DNA of 64,000 nt from contig JAPKBL010000001.1 in NCBI GenBank assembly GCA_028823415.1, positions 1 through 64,000 on the forward strand, written 5' to 3'. This DNA comes from Mariniblastus sp. GTDB taxonomy: Bacteria > Planctomycetota > Planctomycetia > Pirellulales > Pirellulaceae. The position numbers and the translations under genes are program-made. The notes under the pieces are model-generated. The model had not been told where the DNA came from. It did not search any database and worked only from the letters and a program-made list of their open reading frames with translations. Positions 19,147 through 29,387 of the stretch are shown here, one piece after another (positions within the stretch are counted from its first letter, which is position 1; each line of letters opens with the position of its first letter).

Positions 19147-19505
19147 AATTTTTCCCAAACTAGAACAATATCCACGGATCCGGTTTTCACGGAATCAGTT
19201 TTGACGTTGGCAGTTTAAAGGATATTTTTTCGCTTCGAAACTAGCCCGCTAACGACTGACCCAATAAATTCAAGGGAATTCAAAGTCATCCCCCAGTAAC
19301 TTCGATTCCGTCGATACGGGCAATCTATCCCGATTGGACAAACTTGGGGCGTTTTTAACCCGCCCTTAAAAAACCGACGGGTTTCTTGTCTATTTTAATT
19401 GTGAAAAGATAAAGTCGTCACCGCCTGAACCTCCCTCGACGATCCCTTCCAAGGTTCTAGTTGCTAGAATCTTCGGTAGTCGCACGCCTTGCAATGGAGC
19501 TAATA
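19147..19505. other. divergent intergenic region, OPT transporter / AMP nucleosidase
   Basis: No gene is supported here. A six-base inverted repeat (AACCCG at 19357-19362, CGGGTT at 19378-19383) has a 15-base loop and could be a weak hairpin. Otherwise there is nothing clear. Confidence 0.4.
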
Positions 19506-20294
19506 ATGGACACGAACCTAGATATTGACCGCCTCGCGATTGCAAAAGACTGGCTCCCAAGATACACCGGAATGCCAATTGATAAATTTGGTGACCATAT
19601 TCTGCTGACGAATTTTGATTATTACGTCACTCAATTCGCGGAGCGTTTTGGTTGTGATATCTACGGAGAAGGGCGACCGATGCAAGCGGCGACCAATTCG
19701 TCTGGCTTGTCAATTATTAATTTTGGAATTGGCTCCGCCAATGCGGCAACGATCATGGATCTCCTCTCTGCCCGGGACCCCACTGCCGTTTTATTTTTAG
19801 GAAAATGCGGAGGCTTAAAAGCGTCTTCCGAAATTGGACACTTCATCCTTCCCATCGCCGCGGTAAGAGGAGAAGGTACAAGCGGTGATTATTTTCCTCC
19901 CGAGGTTCCTGCCCTGCCATCCTTCAAACTACATAAATTTGTTTCCGAGTGTCTGGTCAACCGTGGCCTTGAATACCGAACCGGAGTGATTTACACCACC
20001 AATCGTCGACTCTGGGAACACGATCAGGAGTTTCGAAAGCGACTCGAAAAATTAACCTGTATCGGAATCGACATGGAAACGGCAACGTTGTTCATTGTCG
20101 GACACTACAACTCAATCGCGCGCGGCGCCTTACTCTTGGTTTCTGACGTGCCTACGACTCCCGAGGGAGTCAAAACCCGCGCATCCGACCGAGAGGTAAC
20201 CAATACCTGGGTAGACCAACACATTGAAATTGGAATTGAAGCGATGACCGATATTGGCGATCGCGGCGAGCAAATCCGGCATTTCCGTTACTAG
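19506..20294 (+). CDS. amn: AMP nucleosidase (short form)
   Basis: AMP nucleosidase splits AMP into adenine and ribose 5-phosphate. The 262-residue product has the nucleoside phosphorylase fold. The sequences INFGIGSANAATIMDLL and FLGKCGGLKASSEIGHFILP form the phosphate and base pockets, and GIDMETATLFIVG carries the M-E ribose contact. LVSDVPTTPEGVKTR is typical of the short bacterial form that lacks the extra N-terminal domain of the E. coli enzyme. The start is fixed by GGAG at 19496-19499, six bases before the ATG; an upstream TTG at 19461 was rejected. It is alone on its strand and converges on putA. Confidence 0.88.
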   Translation: MDTNLDIDRLAIAKDWLPRYTGMPIDKFGDHILLTNFDYYVTQFAERFGCDIYGEGRPMQAATNSSGLSIINFGIGSANAATIMDLLSARDPTAVLFLGKCGGLKASSEIGHFILPIAAVRGEGTSGDYFPPEVPALPSFKLHKFVSECLVNRGLEYRTGVIYTTNRRLWEHDQEFRKRLEKLTCIGIDMETATLFIVGHYNSIARGALLLVSDVPTTPEGVKTRASDREVTNTWVDQHIEIGIEAMTDIGDRGEQIRHFRY

Positions 20295-20345
20295 AACGGT
20301 GCTCCGAGACTTCCATTTCACATCGGCGCCCCGTCCAGCAGTGAA

Positions 20346-20369
20346 ACTGTATTGAACTTGTCAAACAGT
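20346..20369. terminator. hairpin between convergent genes
   Basis: ACTGT (20346-20350) and TTGA (20352-20355) pair with TCAA (20361-20364) and ACAGT (20365-20369) around an ACTTG loop, with one bulged A. It overlaps the stop codon of putA and lies 51 bases after the AMP nucleosidase stop. There is no long U tract, so termination is only a possibility. Confidence 0.3.
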
Positions 20370-23300
20370 CATTCGAACAAATTGCCGTAACGATGAACAG
20401 TTTCCGAAATCGACTGTTCCTTTAAGTAATTCAACAATTCAATTCGCCCATTGGCAAGTGACGAGGCATTAACAATCGGCAAATTACCGATTGCGGACGG
20501 CGAAAACTGCGACCGATCGCATGCCCCAAAAAACCTCAAGGTTCCCCCCTTCATCTCCTGAAGGCGTTCGACCAATGCCTCATTGGTTTCTACGACAAGT
20601 TTCGCGCCGACCGATTTGGCAAATCGAACCAATTCATGATCCCGTTGGGCTGCACTCAACTGTAATTGCGTTCCCACCGTTTGACAGGCCAGCGCGATCA
20701 GTGCGGAGGCAATTCGACAATCTCCAGTCCAGGCACCGGAAAACCGAAGCAAGTGCCACGGGCGAGCGCAGTAACGAAAGTGGTTTGTCTCGCCATGAAT
20801 TTGCGAGGGATCATGCTCAATAGAAAATTCGCGGGCCCACCAATAGGCGTAACTTTCTGCCGCCGCATCAAGCCGCCCAGCATGCGCCTCGCCCAACATC
20901 GACTTAAGCCGACTGAGGACAGATCGGGTTTCAGCGACGGGCTGGCTTCGCAGTTGCGGTAGTTTTTCTTCCGACCAGTCAAAAAAAGTCGATACGTAAT
21001 TTGGGCCCCCAGCTTTGGGTCCCGGCCCCACACAGGAGTCTTTCCATCCGCCGAAAGGCTGTCTCCGAACAATCGCTCCGGTTGTAGTACGGTTGATATA
21101 AGCATTACCGACTTCTACGCGATCCCGCCATTGAGCAATTTCATTGGGGTCTAACGAATGGAGTCCCCCAGTCAATCCGAAGTCACTACTGTTCTGAACT
21201 TGAATCGCTTCTTCAAAATTCTCAACGCACATCACCCCAAGAACCGGGCCGAAACACTCGGTTGAGTGATACCAACCACCGGGCTCAACCCCCATCCGGA
21301 TTCCCGGACTCCAATGACACGGATTGTCGTCGATCATTTTCGGCTCGACCAGCCAGGTTTCACCGGAATCCAATTGCGTGAGCCCCCGTTCGAGATACTC
21401 ATCCGGCTTGCGAATCACCGGGGTGAGGGTCGCTGATGCATCCCATGACCCACCTACGGTAAGGCTCTCTGCGGCATCTTTGAGCTGTTGGATGAATTTT
21501 GGGTTCTCGTAAACTTCTTTTTCGACCAGTGCCAAACTCGTTGCCGAACACTTCTGCCCTGCATGCCCGAACGCCCCGCGAACGAGATCCTTGACGGCTA
21601 AATCGAGGTCGGCTGCAGCGGTAATGATCAAACTGTTCTTGCCACTGGTTTCCGCGTACAGTCGCAACTCCGGCCGCCAACCCTGAAATAATTTTGCAGT
21701 AAAAATACTTCCTGTCAAAATCACGGCACCGACACGCGAATCCGACACCAAACGCTTACCTGCCGCCCCGTCAACGGTCGGCGCAAACTGCAATACTTTT
21801 TTGGGCACGCCTGCCGCCCATAGTTGCTGAACCAACATCCAGGCCACCAGAACCGACTCTCGAGCCGGTTTTAAAATAACGGAGTTTCCAGCCGCTAACG
21901 CGGCCAGCACGCCTCCGGCGGGAATTGCGAAAGGAAAGTTCCAAGGGGGTGTCACGACGACGACCCCACAAGCCCGACTCACAGTGCCGTCATTCCATCC
22001 CGATGCTAACATGCTGTTTGCATAGTAATTTGCAAAATCGATGGCTTCACTGACTTCGACGTCAGCTTCGATAATATTTTTACCTGCATCAAGCAACATC
22101 GCGCCAATCGTGTCGGCACGATGCGCAGACATGACACTCGCAGCATTCCGTAGAATCGACGCCCTCGCGTCCAATCCGCAAGATTCCCATGGTGGCTGTG
22201 ACGCAACTGCCGTTCTCAACGACACGTCAATCGCGTCTTGATCGGCTTGGCAAAAACGATAAGCCTCGCGGCCGGGTCGCGACGGATCTTTACCATGCCC
22301 CGTTAATGACTCACTCTGAAATTCTCCCCCAACTTGAATTGGGATGGGAGCCACTTCAAGATCCTGCCATTTCTCTAAAATTCCTGATGCCCATTGCCGA
22401 TTCTCAGGCAACGAGAAATCAGTATTCGCAACATTATGAAACGGGTCGGTCTCACCGAAAGGACTCGCTGTTTCGCTCAACCGATCTTGAACTCGGTTAG
22501 GCACCGATGACAATCTTGGTTCCACCGACAGTGCAACCGCCTCCCGAAACGCTTCACATTGCCGCTCCCACTCAGCGGTCCCTTCCCGCAGCGCGAACAA
22601 GGCACCGAGAAAACTGCCGGGGGCGGTATTTTCATCGAGCCGGCGAACAAGATAGGCGATCGCAGCCTCAAACTCCGCATCTAAAACGACCGGTGAATAA
22701 ACTAACATCCCCCCCGATCTTTCTTGAACCTCCTTAGATTGAGCATTTGCCATCCCCTCGAGCATTTCAAATTCGATTCGCTGTTCCACTCCGAAATGTT
22801 TCCGCAATAGCATCGCAAATGCAATATCAAACAGATTATGACTTCCTACACCAATCCGCACCGCCGCTGCATTTTCCGGGCGGCAAGCATATCCGAGCAT
22901 CCGTTTATAATTTGCATCCACCTCCAACTTGCTTCGATAAGGCGCCTGTGGCCAATCCTCGAGAGATGCCTCGACCTGCTCCATCGCCAAATTGGCACCT
23001 TTGACAATCCGAATCTTGATGCCCGTTCCAGTGCGTTCTCTTCGCGTCTGAGCCCACCGTGTCAAATCTTGAAGCACATCAAAAGAATCGGGCAGATAAG
23101 CCTGAAGCACGATCCCAGCTTCGAACTGATCAAATTCAGATTCTTCGAGAACCGATTTAAACACATCCACCGTAAGGTGAAGGTCTCGATACTCCTCCAT
23201 GTCCAAGTTCACAAATTTCGGATCTACGGGCGTTCCGCCCTCGATCGCTGCCCGATAGATTGATCGCAATCGTGGTTTAATCAAATCGACCGTTTTCGCA

Positions 23301-23893
23301 TACCCGGTCAAACTGATCTGGCTCACAATCGCAGAGAGCTTGATCGAAATGTAATCCACTCCTGGTTCTATCAATCGTTTGACATTATCTCTCAGTCGGC
23401 GATCTGCTTCTTTGTCTCCCAGAACCGCTTCCCCGAGCTGGTTAAAATTTACGCGGATGTCCTGGCGTTTCCGAGATTGAAGATACGCGGAAAACTCCTT
23501 GTCTTCGGCCGAGATAATGACATGCTCGGAATCCTTGCGAACTTTTTTGGTGACCTGAGGCATCACTAAATTAGGAAACCAGTTGGCAAGTTCATTTCCA
23601 ATTCGCAGCGCGGACTGATCAATCCCGGAAAAATACTTGGGCACTCCATAGTCTTTCACTAACCGATTCATACAATCGGCGGCTCTGGCAGGACGATGGA
23701 TTCGCAACACCTGATCAGCCATCGCGATGGTGAATTTCTTTCCCGCTTCGTCGCGCATCATTCGCGCCATCATGGCTGAACGCTTGCGCTCCTCGGCAGT
23801 TTCATTTTCGCGAGAGGCTTTCAGGATATCAGCGGCTAACTCTATCGCCTGGTCTGCAAGGGTTGATAAATCCAGTTCCGTGTTTGTAGACAT
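20369..23893 (-). CDS. putA: bifunctional proline dehydrogenase / glutamate-semialdehyde dehydrogenase
   Basis: This enzyme oxidises proline to glutamate in two steps, with FAD and then NAD. At 1174 residues it has a helical arm at 1-60, a PRODH barrel at about 60-440 (RIVKGANLAMEQVE, IGVGSHNLFDIAFA, EFEMLEGMA) and an ALDH domain at about 520-1000. The ALDH part shows TPPWNFPFAIPAGGV, AETSGKNSLIIT and the catalytic C782 in GHAGQKCSA. Residues about 1000-1174 form a degenerate ALDH-like tail, as in long PutA proteins where it helps close the channel between sites. There is no N-terminal DNA-binding domain, so it should not act as a repressor. The ATG at 23893 was chosen over 23908. Confidence 0.94.
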   Translation of the reverse strand: MSTNTELDLSTLADQAIELAADILKASRENETAEERKRSAMMARMMRDEAGKKFTIAMADQVLRIHRPARAADCMNRLVKDYGVPKYFSGIDQSALRIGNELANWFPNLVMPQVTKKVRKDSEHVIISAEDKEFSAYLQSRKRQDIRVNFNQLGEAVLGDKEADRRLRDNVKRLIEPGVDYISIKLSAIVSQISLTGYAKTVDLIKPRLRSIYRAAIEGGTPVDPKFVNLDMEEYRDLHLTVDVFKSVLEESEFDQFEAGIVLQAYLPDSFDVLQDLTRWAQTRRERTGTGIKIRIVKGANLAMEQVEASLEDWPQAPYRSKLEVDANYKRMLGYACRPENAAAVRIGVGSHNLFDIAFAMLLRKHFGVEQRIEFEMLEGMANAQSKEVQERSGGMLVYSPVVLDAEFEAAIAYLVRRLDENTAPGSFLGALFALREGTAEWERQCEAFREAVALSVEPRLSSVPNRVQDRLSETASPFGETDPFHNVANTDFSLPENRQWASGILEKWQDLEVAPIPIQVGGEFQSESLTGHGKDPSRPGREAYRFCQADQDAIDVSLRTAVASQPPWESCGLDARASILRNAASVMSAHRADTIGAMLLDAGKNIIEADVEVSEAIDFANYYANSMLASGWNDGTVSRACGVVVVTPPWNFPFAIPAGGVLAALAAGNSVILKPARESVLVAWMLVQQLWAAGVPKKVLQFAPTVDGAAGKRLVSDSRVGAVILTGSIFTAKLFQGWRPELRLYAETSGKNSLIITAAADLDLAVKDLVRGAFGHAGQKCSATSLALVEKEVYENPKFIQQLKDAAESLTVGGSWDASATLTPVIRKPDEYLERGLTQLDSGETWLVEPKMIDDNPCHWSPGIRMGVEPGGWYHSTECFGPVLGVMCVENFEEAIQVQNSSDFGLTGGLHSLDPNEIAQWRDRVEVGNAYINRTTTGAIVRRQPFGGWKDSCVGPGPKAGGPNYVSTFFDWSEEKLPQLRSQPVAETRSVLSRLKSMLGEAHAGRLDAAAESYAYWWAREFSIEHDPSQIHGETNHFRYCARPWHLLRFSGAWTGDCRIASALIALACQTVGTQLQLSAAQRDHELVRFAKSVGAKLVVETNEALVERLQEMKGGTLRFFGACDRSQFSPSAIGNLPIVNASSLANGRIELLNYLKEQSISETVHRYGNLFE

Positions 23894-24060
23894 GCCCGTT
23901 CCCAACATTTCGCGGTTGTATGATGGGCTCTATTATTCTAAACCGGCAGTTTCAATGCTTGTAAAAAAGCGGCGGTCCAGGGTCATTTTTTTCCCAAACA
24001 CGTAGCAACAGAAGCAGTGGGGCGACTGTTCACCCGACGGCTTTCCATTCCAAAATCGAA

Positions 24061-24429
24061 TTACGCGTTAAATGCGTGATCGTTTAGATCATCCATCGAT
24101 ACAAACTCGATGACGGACATATGAGTGGCCTCTAACACAACTTGGGGAGCACGTCCATTTTTCAGAGCCTCTTGCCACCGCAACATGCACAAACACCATT
24201 GATCTCCTGGTTTCAGCCCGGGAAATCCATATTCGGGAATGGGAGTTGAAAGATCGTTACCCACTTGCTGACTAAAGGAAAGAAACTCCTCCGTCATCAC
24301 ACAACAGATGATATGCAGACCTTTATCGCTGATACCTGTGCGGCAGAAACCGTCTCGATAAAACCCCGTCACTGGCGAGGTACAACATGATTGCAACTCG
24401 GTACCGAGGACATTTTTAGGTAATTGCAT
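24061..24429 (-). CDS. DUF2237 family protein
   Basis: The 122-residue protein matches the DUF2237 pattern from end to end. The N-terminal NVLGTELQSCCTSPVTGFYRDGFCRTG contains three conserved cysteines, then VMTEEFLSFSQQVGNDLSTP, the highly conserved EYGFPGLKPGDQWCLC and ARWREAL-like ending. The ATG at 24429 begins directly before the domain. The conserved cysteines suggest metal or redox chemistry, but no function is established for the family. It lies between putA and fhs on the same strand, 79 bases from the fhs stop. Confidence 0.9.
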   Translation of the reverse strand: MQLPKNVLGTELQSCCTSPVTGFYRDGFCRTGISDKGLHIICCVMTEEFLSFSQQVGNDLSTPIPEYGFPGLKPGDQWCLCMLRWQEALKNGRAPQVVLEATHMSVIEFVSMDDLNDHAFNA

Positions 24430-24508
24430 GAAATACTCGCGTGGTGATTCGAACAAATACAATAGCGACTCGTGGCCGCAAGCAACTCAAGAGGAAAGGA
24501 AACCGCTG

Positions 24509-26179
24509 TTAAAACAGCCCGGATATTTCACCGTTTTGATCGATATCAATATTTTCGGATGATGGCGCAGACGGCAGACCAGGCATTCTCATCATGTCTC
24601 CGGTAATAGGAATCAGAAAACCTGCGCCCGCTGCAATTTCAATTTCTCGCACTGTGATTTCAAATCCAACTGGTCGTCCGATCTTTGATGGATCGTCAGA
24701 AAGTGACTTTTGAGTTTTTGCCATACAGATCGGCAAATTCTCAAGCTCAAGTTTTTTGATTATTCGCAAGTCTTTCTTCGCACGCGCTGAATAGTCAACC
24801 GACGCAGCTCCGTAAATATTTTGACAGATCTTTTCGATCTTTTCGGTTACGGGCTGATTCCAATCGTAGAGCGGCCGAAATTCCCCAGGCTCTGATTCGA
24901 TTGCTGAGATCACGGCGTTAGCCAAGTCCTCTGCACCGCCTCCGCCGTCAGCCCAGACATCCGCGATGACCGCTTGAAAACCTAACGACTCGCATCGTTC
25001 CCGAACAGCTTCGATTTCTTCATCGGTGTCAGTCGTGAACCGATTAATCGCAACAACAGCAGGAACATTAAACAGCTTGGTGTTTTCCAGATGCTTTTCC
25101 AAGTTAACCAACCCGCGAACGACCGCTTCAACATTCGGTTCGGTCAATGTTTTTAAGTCAGCCCCGCCGTGGTATTTTAATGCCCGAATCGTCGCCACCA
25201 TCACCATGCCATCCGGAGACAACCCTGCCCCTGCACATTTAATATCAAAAAATTTCTCAGCCCCGAGGTCAGAACCAAAACCAGCTTCTGTGACGACGTA
25301 GTCAGAAAGTGTCATCCCCATCTTGGTTGCCAATACGGAATTGGTTCCCTGAGCGATATTGGCAAACGGGCCGCCATGAATGATCGCTGGCGTTCCCTCG
25401 ATTGTCTGGACCAAATTCGGCTTTATCGCGTCCTTCATTAATGCCGCCATCGCACCGTTTGCCTTCAAATCCCGCGCGTATACCGGTTTACGTTCCCTTG
25501 TAAATCCAATGAAGATATTGCCTAAACGTGTCTTCAAGTCGCTTAGACTGGTGCATAAGCAAAGGATCGCCATAATCTCAGAAGCCGCTGTAATATCGAA
25601 CCCTGTTTCTCTTGGAATTCCATTGCCGGTTCCCCCCAGCCCAATCACGATATTTCGAAGCGCACGGTCATTCATGTCGAACACGCGCTTCCAAACTACG
25701 GTTCTTGGATCGATTCCAAGCGACCGTTTTTTACTTTGCATATTATTATCAACCAAGGCCGCCAGCAAATTGTGCGCCTTTTCAATCGCAGCAAAGTCAC
25801 CGGTAAAGTGAAGGTTGATATCCTCCATCGGAAGAACCTGTGACCAACCCCCTCCTGTCGCACCTCCCTTAATTCCGAAAACCGGCCCGAGCGACGGCTC
25901 TCTCAAGACAACCGTCGTTTGCTTTCCGATCCGATTAAGACCCTGCGCGAGGCCAATCGACATTGTCGTTTTTCCTTCGCCGGCGGGTGTCGGCGAGATC
26001 GCCGTGACGAGAATCAACTTACTTTTCGCGGCTCGTTGCGCGTCAATCAAACTCAGTGGCAACTTGGCTTTAAAATGCCCGTACGGCTCGATATCTGCTT
26101 CCTTGATCCCAAGTGCTCCGGCAATTTTTGCAATAGGCTTTAGCTGGCATTGTCGGGCGATTTCAATATCGTTGGGCAT
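24509..26179 (-). CDS. fhs: formate--tetrahydrofolate ligase
   Basis: This enzyme joins formate to tetrahydrofolate with ATP, giving 10-formyl-THF for one-carbon metabolism. The chosen ATG at 26179 gives 556 residues, the usual family length; the longer start at 26260 would add 27 residues. The P-loop lies in TPAGEGKTTMSIGLAQGL, and REPSLGPVFGIKGGATGGG, IDPRTVVWKRVFDMNDRALR and VTEAGFGSDLGAEKFFDIKC are family signatures. No methylene-THF dehydrogenase or formate dehydrogenase gene is adjacent. The molybdoenzyme upstream is not a recognisable formate dehydrogenase, so the link is likely only positional. Confidence 0.97.
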   Translation of the reverse strand: MPNDIEIARQCQLKPIAKIAGALGIKEADIEPYGHFKAKLPLSLIDAQRAAKSKLILVTAISPTPAGEGKTTMSIGLAQGLNRIGKQTTVVLREPSLGPVFGIKGGATGGGWSQVLPMEDINLHFTGDFAAIEKAHNLLAALVDNNMQSKKRSLGIDPRTVVWKRVFDMNDRALRNIVIGLGGTGNGIPRETGFDITAASEIMAILCLCTSLSDLKTRLGNIFIGFTRERKPVYARDLKANGAMAALMKDAIKPNLVQTIEGTPAIIHGGPFANIAQGTNSVLATKMGMTLSDYVVTEAGFGSDLGAEKFFDIKCAGAGLSPDGMVMVATIRALKYHGGADLKTLTEPNVEAVVRGLVNLEKHLENTKLFNVPAVVAINRFTTDTDEEIEAVRERCESLGFQAVIADVWADGGGGAEDLANAVISAIESEPGEFRPLYDWNQPVTEKIEKICQNIYGAASVDYSARAKKDLRIIKKLELENLPICMAKTQKSLSDDPSKIGRPVGFEITVREIEIAAGAGFLIPITGDMMRMPGLPSAPSSENIDIDQNGEISGLF

Positions 26180-26382
26180 GACCGTGGTTCCGAGGGAAAA
26201 ATTGACGAAATAGGAAAAATCAATCTGGTTGGCTCGCCTCAATGATGAACCATTTGACAATTTTAACCACCAGTCATCTTAAACTAAGTTCGACATCAGA
26301 TCGATAAAACCGATTCACTTCAATGTACCCTACTTTAAGAGCAAAATACGAGTAGACCACCATCATGATCCAACGTTCAGGC

Positions 26383-29247
26383 TTAGACTAACTTTTTGAT
26401 GCTCACCACCGTTGAATGAAACGCTTGCTGACCAGTGACGGGATCCGGTGCAATCGGCATAATTCGATTTTGATTCCAGCCGTTTCCAGTGTTTTGCTTC
26501 CACATTGTGGGATCACCATTCGATTTATCTTCCCACCACATATTCCGCTCCCAGTCAGGATCACGGTAAGTCACTGAATCACTTCCCTGTTGAACCGATC
26601 CATCAGCCGCGCCGTTGTCGCTAGGCGCTCGTTTGGCTTGAGCCACATTCGTGTACTGCCAATGCCCGCAACTGTTACTCATCGCAATTGCACTTGGGTG
26701 GATCCCCTGCATGGTCACGATCGGGACGCGCATCGTACCGGCAATCAACCGGCCTTCGGAATCTTTTTGGTAGTGATCACTGGCCAAATTCGGATTTGAT
26801 TTCTGCAGCATCTTGGAGAAATATCCAGTAAGTTCAATCCAATCACCGTCTTTTAGGCCGAATTTAGCTGCCGTTACGGGGTTTAACCACGCAGGATTGC
26901 TGTGAACAATTTCCGCAAGCCATTTGAGGTTCATGGTTCGACCATGATTATGAACGTTCCATTTAAATGATGTCATGATCAGGTGATCTTCGTCGAGATC
27001 ACGATGCTCCTCAGGCTGCATCCATATTGGCATTTCATCAATCACAACATCGAACTTTTTATGCTGTTCGGGCCGTGGCTTCGTCTTTGACATACTCGAA
27101 AGCTTGATCAGTTCGGTCGTATCTTGATTCAGACCGGTCTGACTTAAAAAGACACTTCGGATCTCAAACTTACGACTGGGTGTTTTAAATCCCCGAACAG
27201 GCTTTCCGTTCATCATGATTCCGATGCCAATCCCATCTTTGGTAATCAAATCGGTCTCTGGATTCGTTTCGCTTCCCTCGAGGTCTTCAGCCGACAGCGA
27301 TCGCAAATGCGGCTCGTAAAACGGTTCAATCTCCGTATTCTCCCAGGTCCCTTCATCCATCAACCTCGCCAGTCCTGACTTGCCAGTCTCTGGGTTCAAC
27401 GGGACATTGGCAGCCCACTGTTCCATGTACTCTTCCTCAGACTCTTGATACCAATCCTCCATCCCGCCACCGATTCTTTTTGCAATCTCGGGGAAGATCC
27501 AGCGTACATCTTTTGCTTCTCCCAGAGGCTCAACCATCGGCATTCTTAAACCAACATAGGGCCGCAAATTGTAACTCGCTCGGGCGTCCAAATCCCAACG
27601 CTCCATGTAGGTTGTCCAAGGCAGCACAACATCCGCATAATGCGCGGTCTCGTTATAAAACGGGTTGATGCAAACGTGGTAGGGAATCAGGTCTTCGTTG
27701 CACATTACATCTTTCGTCAGACTCTCCTCTGGCCAAGTCATCGGAGAATCAAGATTGTAAGTCATGTACGCATCAATTTTCGTCCTCCCCTGCAGGAGAT
27801 ACAGGTACACGATCTCTCCAACCCGCATTCGCCTCCACACATTTGCCAGCGGATACTCCGGCGGATCTTCGAGGACGCTCCAAGTTTTCGCCGACGGGGG
27901 CATTTTGGGCGTCTTCACGATTGGATCCAGTCCCCCCCATGGCGACCAACACCACCCCCCTTTTTTTCCGACACTTCCGACTAAACCGTTAAGTAAGTTA
28001 ATCGCTCGATCATTATAGAAGCCGTTTAGATGAGCCGATGAGCCACGATTGCACATCGTCGTAGCCGCCGGCGCCGCGGCCGCGAATTCCAGAGCGATCC
28101 TTTTAATGTCCGCTGCCGGAACACCGGAGACAGACTCTGCCCATTCTGGCGTTGACTCCCGCAGATGTTCCTTTAACTCATCAGTGCTGCTGGTAGTCCA
28201 ACTATTAATAAAATCCCCATCATAAGCCCCCTCTTTGAGAATCGTCTGGCACATCGCTAATGCAACGGCACCATCGGTTCCAGGAAACGGCGCAAACCAC
28301 TCGTCGCTGGCTCCCGCGGTATTGGACAGCCGAACATCAAATGTCACCATTTTGGCTCCATTATTAAACCGGCCGTTTTGAATTCGATTCGCAAACGGGA
28401 TATGCCCTTGATGCGCTTCAAATGCATTGGAACCAAAATTTAAAATGTATTTCGAATGCTCGACATCATTTAAATCCCAGTCCGATTCCCAAAGGTACGC
28501 CAAGTTGGCCGCGCGTCGGTTACCGCTACATAAACTTCGATGGGACAGCTGAGTTTTTGTTCCAAACGCATCTAAGAATCGTTTGAGTGCATCTTTTGAA
28601 CGCTGCCGGCCCTGATGGAAAGCAAATTTTTCCGGACTTCCCGAATCCCGAATTGGTTTGAGCTTAGCTGAGATTTCATCTAATGCTTCATCCCAAGTCA
28701 ATCGCTTCCACTTCCCTTCACCACGTTTCCCCACCCGCTTGATCGGATAGAGCAATCGCTCGGGATGGTATTGATGGTTGAGACCGGCATGCCCACGCGC
28801 GCACAATCGCCCGCGACTGTTGGGATCATTGGGATTACCCTCCAGCTTAATGATCCGACCATCTTTTACGTGCCCAACAATCCCGCAAATCGTGCTGCAC
28901 AGCTGACACATTCCTGGAACTTTTTTGGTGCCTTTGTATTTATTGGGATCGGGCCACTGGCGTTTGGCATTGGGACCAGGCAAAGGGCAAACACCGGGAG
29001 TTTTTTCCGTACCCTCTGGATACGCCTCCCCTTTCAGTTTTTTCCACTTTTCAAGATCTAATCCCTGCGGTGGAGCATTGCTACCGGCCTTCTCCTGAGT
29101 CGCAGCATTCCCCTGCTGAGGCTGAAAATCCTGAACTGTTTTCTCTTGCTTGCAACCAGACAACACGGAAGCCGAAACGGAAGCCGCTCCGAGTTGTAAA
29201 AACCTGCGTCGTGTTTGCACTGCCTCACGGGGAGAATCGCTAGTCAT
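26383..29247 (-). CDS. Tat-exported molybdopterin oxidoreductase, catalytic subunit
   Basis: This is a 954-residue member of the DMSO-reductase superfamily. The N-terminal TRRRFLQLGAASVSASVLSGC is a twin-arginine signal ending in a lipobox-like Cys. The [4Fe-4S] site is C114-x2-C117-x3-C121-x27-C149. C240 in SHRSLCSGNRR is the likely molybdenum ligand, as in polysulfide, thiosulfate or tetrathionate reductase-like enzymes rather than in selenocysteine formate dehydrogenases. The C-terminal domain around LTGYFSKML is the molybdopterin-binding barrel. The four-cluster ferredoxin subunit lies upstream, 140 bases away. There is no membrane-anchor (NrfD/PsrC) gene nearby. The electron acceptor or donor is unknown. 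Confidence 0.9.
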   Translation of the reverse strand: MTSDSPREAVQTRRRFLQLGAASVSASVLSGCKQEKTVQDFQPQQGNAATQEKAGSNAPPQGLDLEKWKKLKGEAYPEGTEKTPGVCPLPGPNAKRQWPDPNKYKGTKKVPGMCQLCSTICGIVGHVKDGRIIKLEGNPNDPNSRGRLCARGHAGLNHQYHPERLLYPIKRVGKRGEGKWKRLTWDEALDEISAKLKPIRDSGSPEKFAFHQGRQRSKDALKRFLDAFGTKTQLSHRSLCSGNRRAANLAYLWESDWDLNDVEHSKYILNFGSNAFEAHQGHIPFANRIQNGRFNNGAKMVTFDVRLSNTAGASDEWFAPFPGTDGAVALAMCQTILKEGAYDGDFINSWTTSSTDELKEHLRESTPEWAESVSGVPAADIKRIALEFAAAAPAATTMCNRGSSAHLNGFYNDRAINLLNGLVGSVGKKGGWCWSPWGGLDPIVKTPKMPPSAKTWSVLEDPPEYPLANVWRRMRVGEIVYLYLLQGRTKIDAYMTYNLDSPMTWPEESLTKDVMCNEDLIPYHVCINPFYNETAHYADVVLPWTTYMERWDLDARASYNLRPYVGLRMPMVEPLGEAKDVRWIFPEIAKRIGGGMEDWYQESEEEYMEQWAANVPLNPETGKSGLARLMDEGTWENTEIEPFYEPHLRSLSAEDLEGSETNPETDLITKDGIGIGIMMNGKPVRGFKTPSRKFEIRSVFLSQTGLNQDTTELIKLSSMSKTKPRPEQHKKFDVVIDEMPIWMQPEEHRDLDEDHLIMTSFKWNVHNHGRTMNLKWLAEIVHSNPAWLNPVTAAKFGLKDGDWIELTGYFSKMLQKSNPNLASDHYQKDSEGRLIAGTMRVPIVTMQGIHPSAIAMSNSCGHWQYTNVAQAKRAPSDNGAADGSVQQGSDSVTYRDPDWERNMWWEDKSNGDPTMWKQNTGNGWNQNRIMPIAPDPVTGQQAFHSTVVSIKKLV

Positions 29248-29387
29248 TATTTTTATAATCTTTTATATTTTGATATAAGACCTGAAAAAATCAGGCCAGC
29301 GTTGAAACAACTTACAATCTTGACCACCCTCGCCGAAGCGATTGCGCCCAGCGAACTGTTCGCGAGGTGACACACACTCGGTGGACT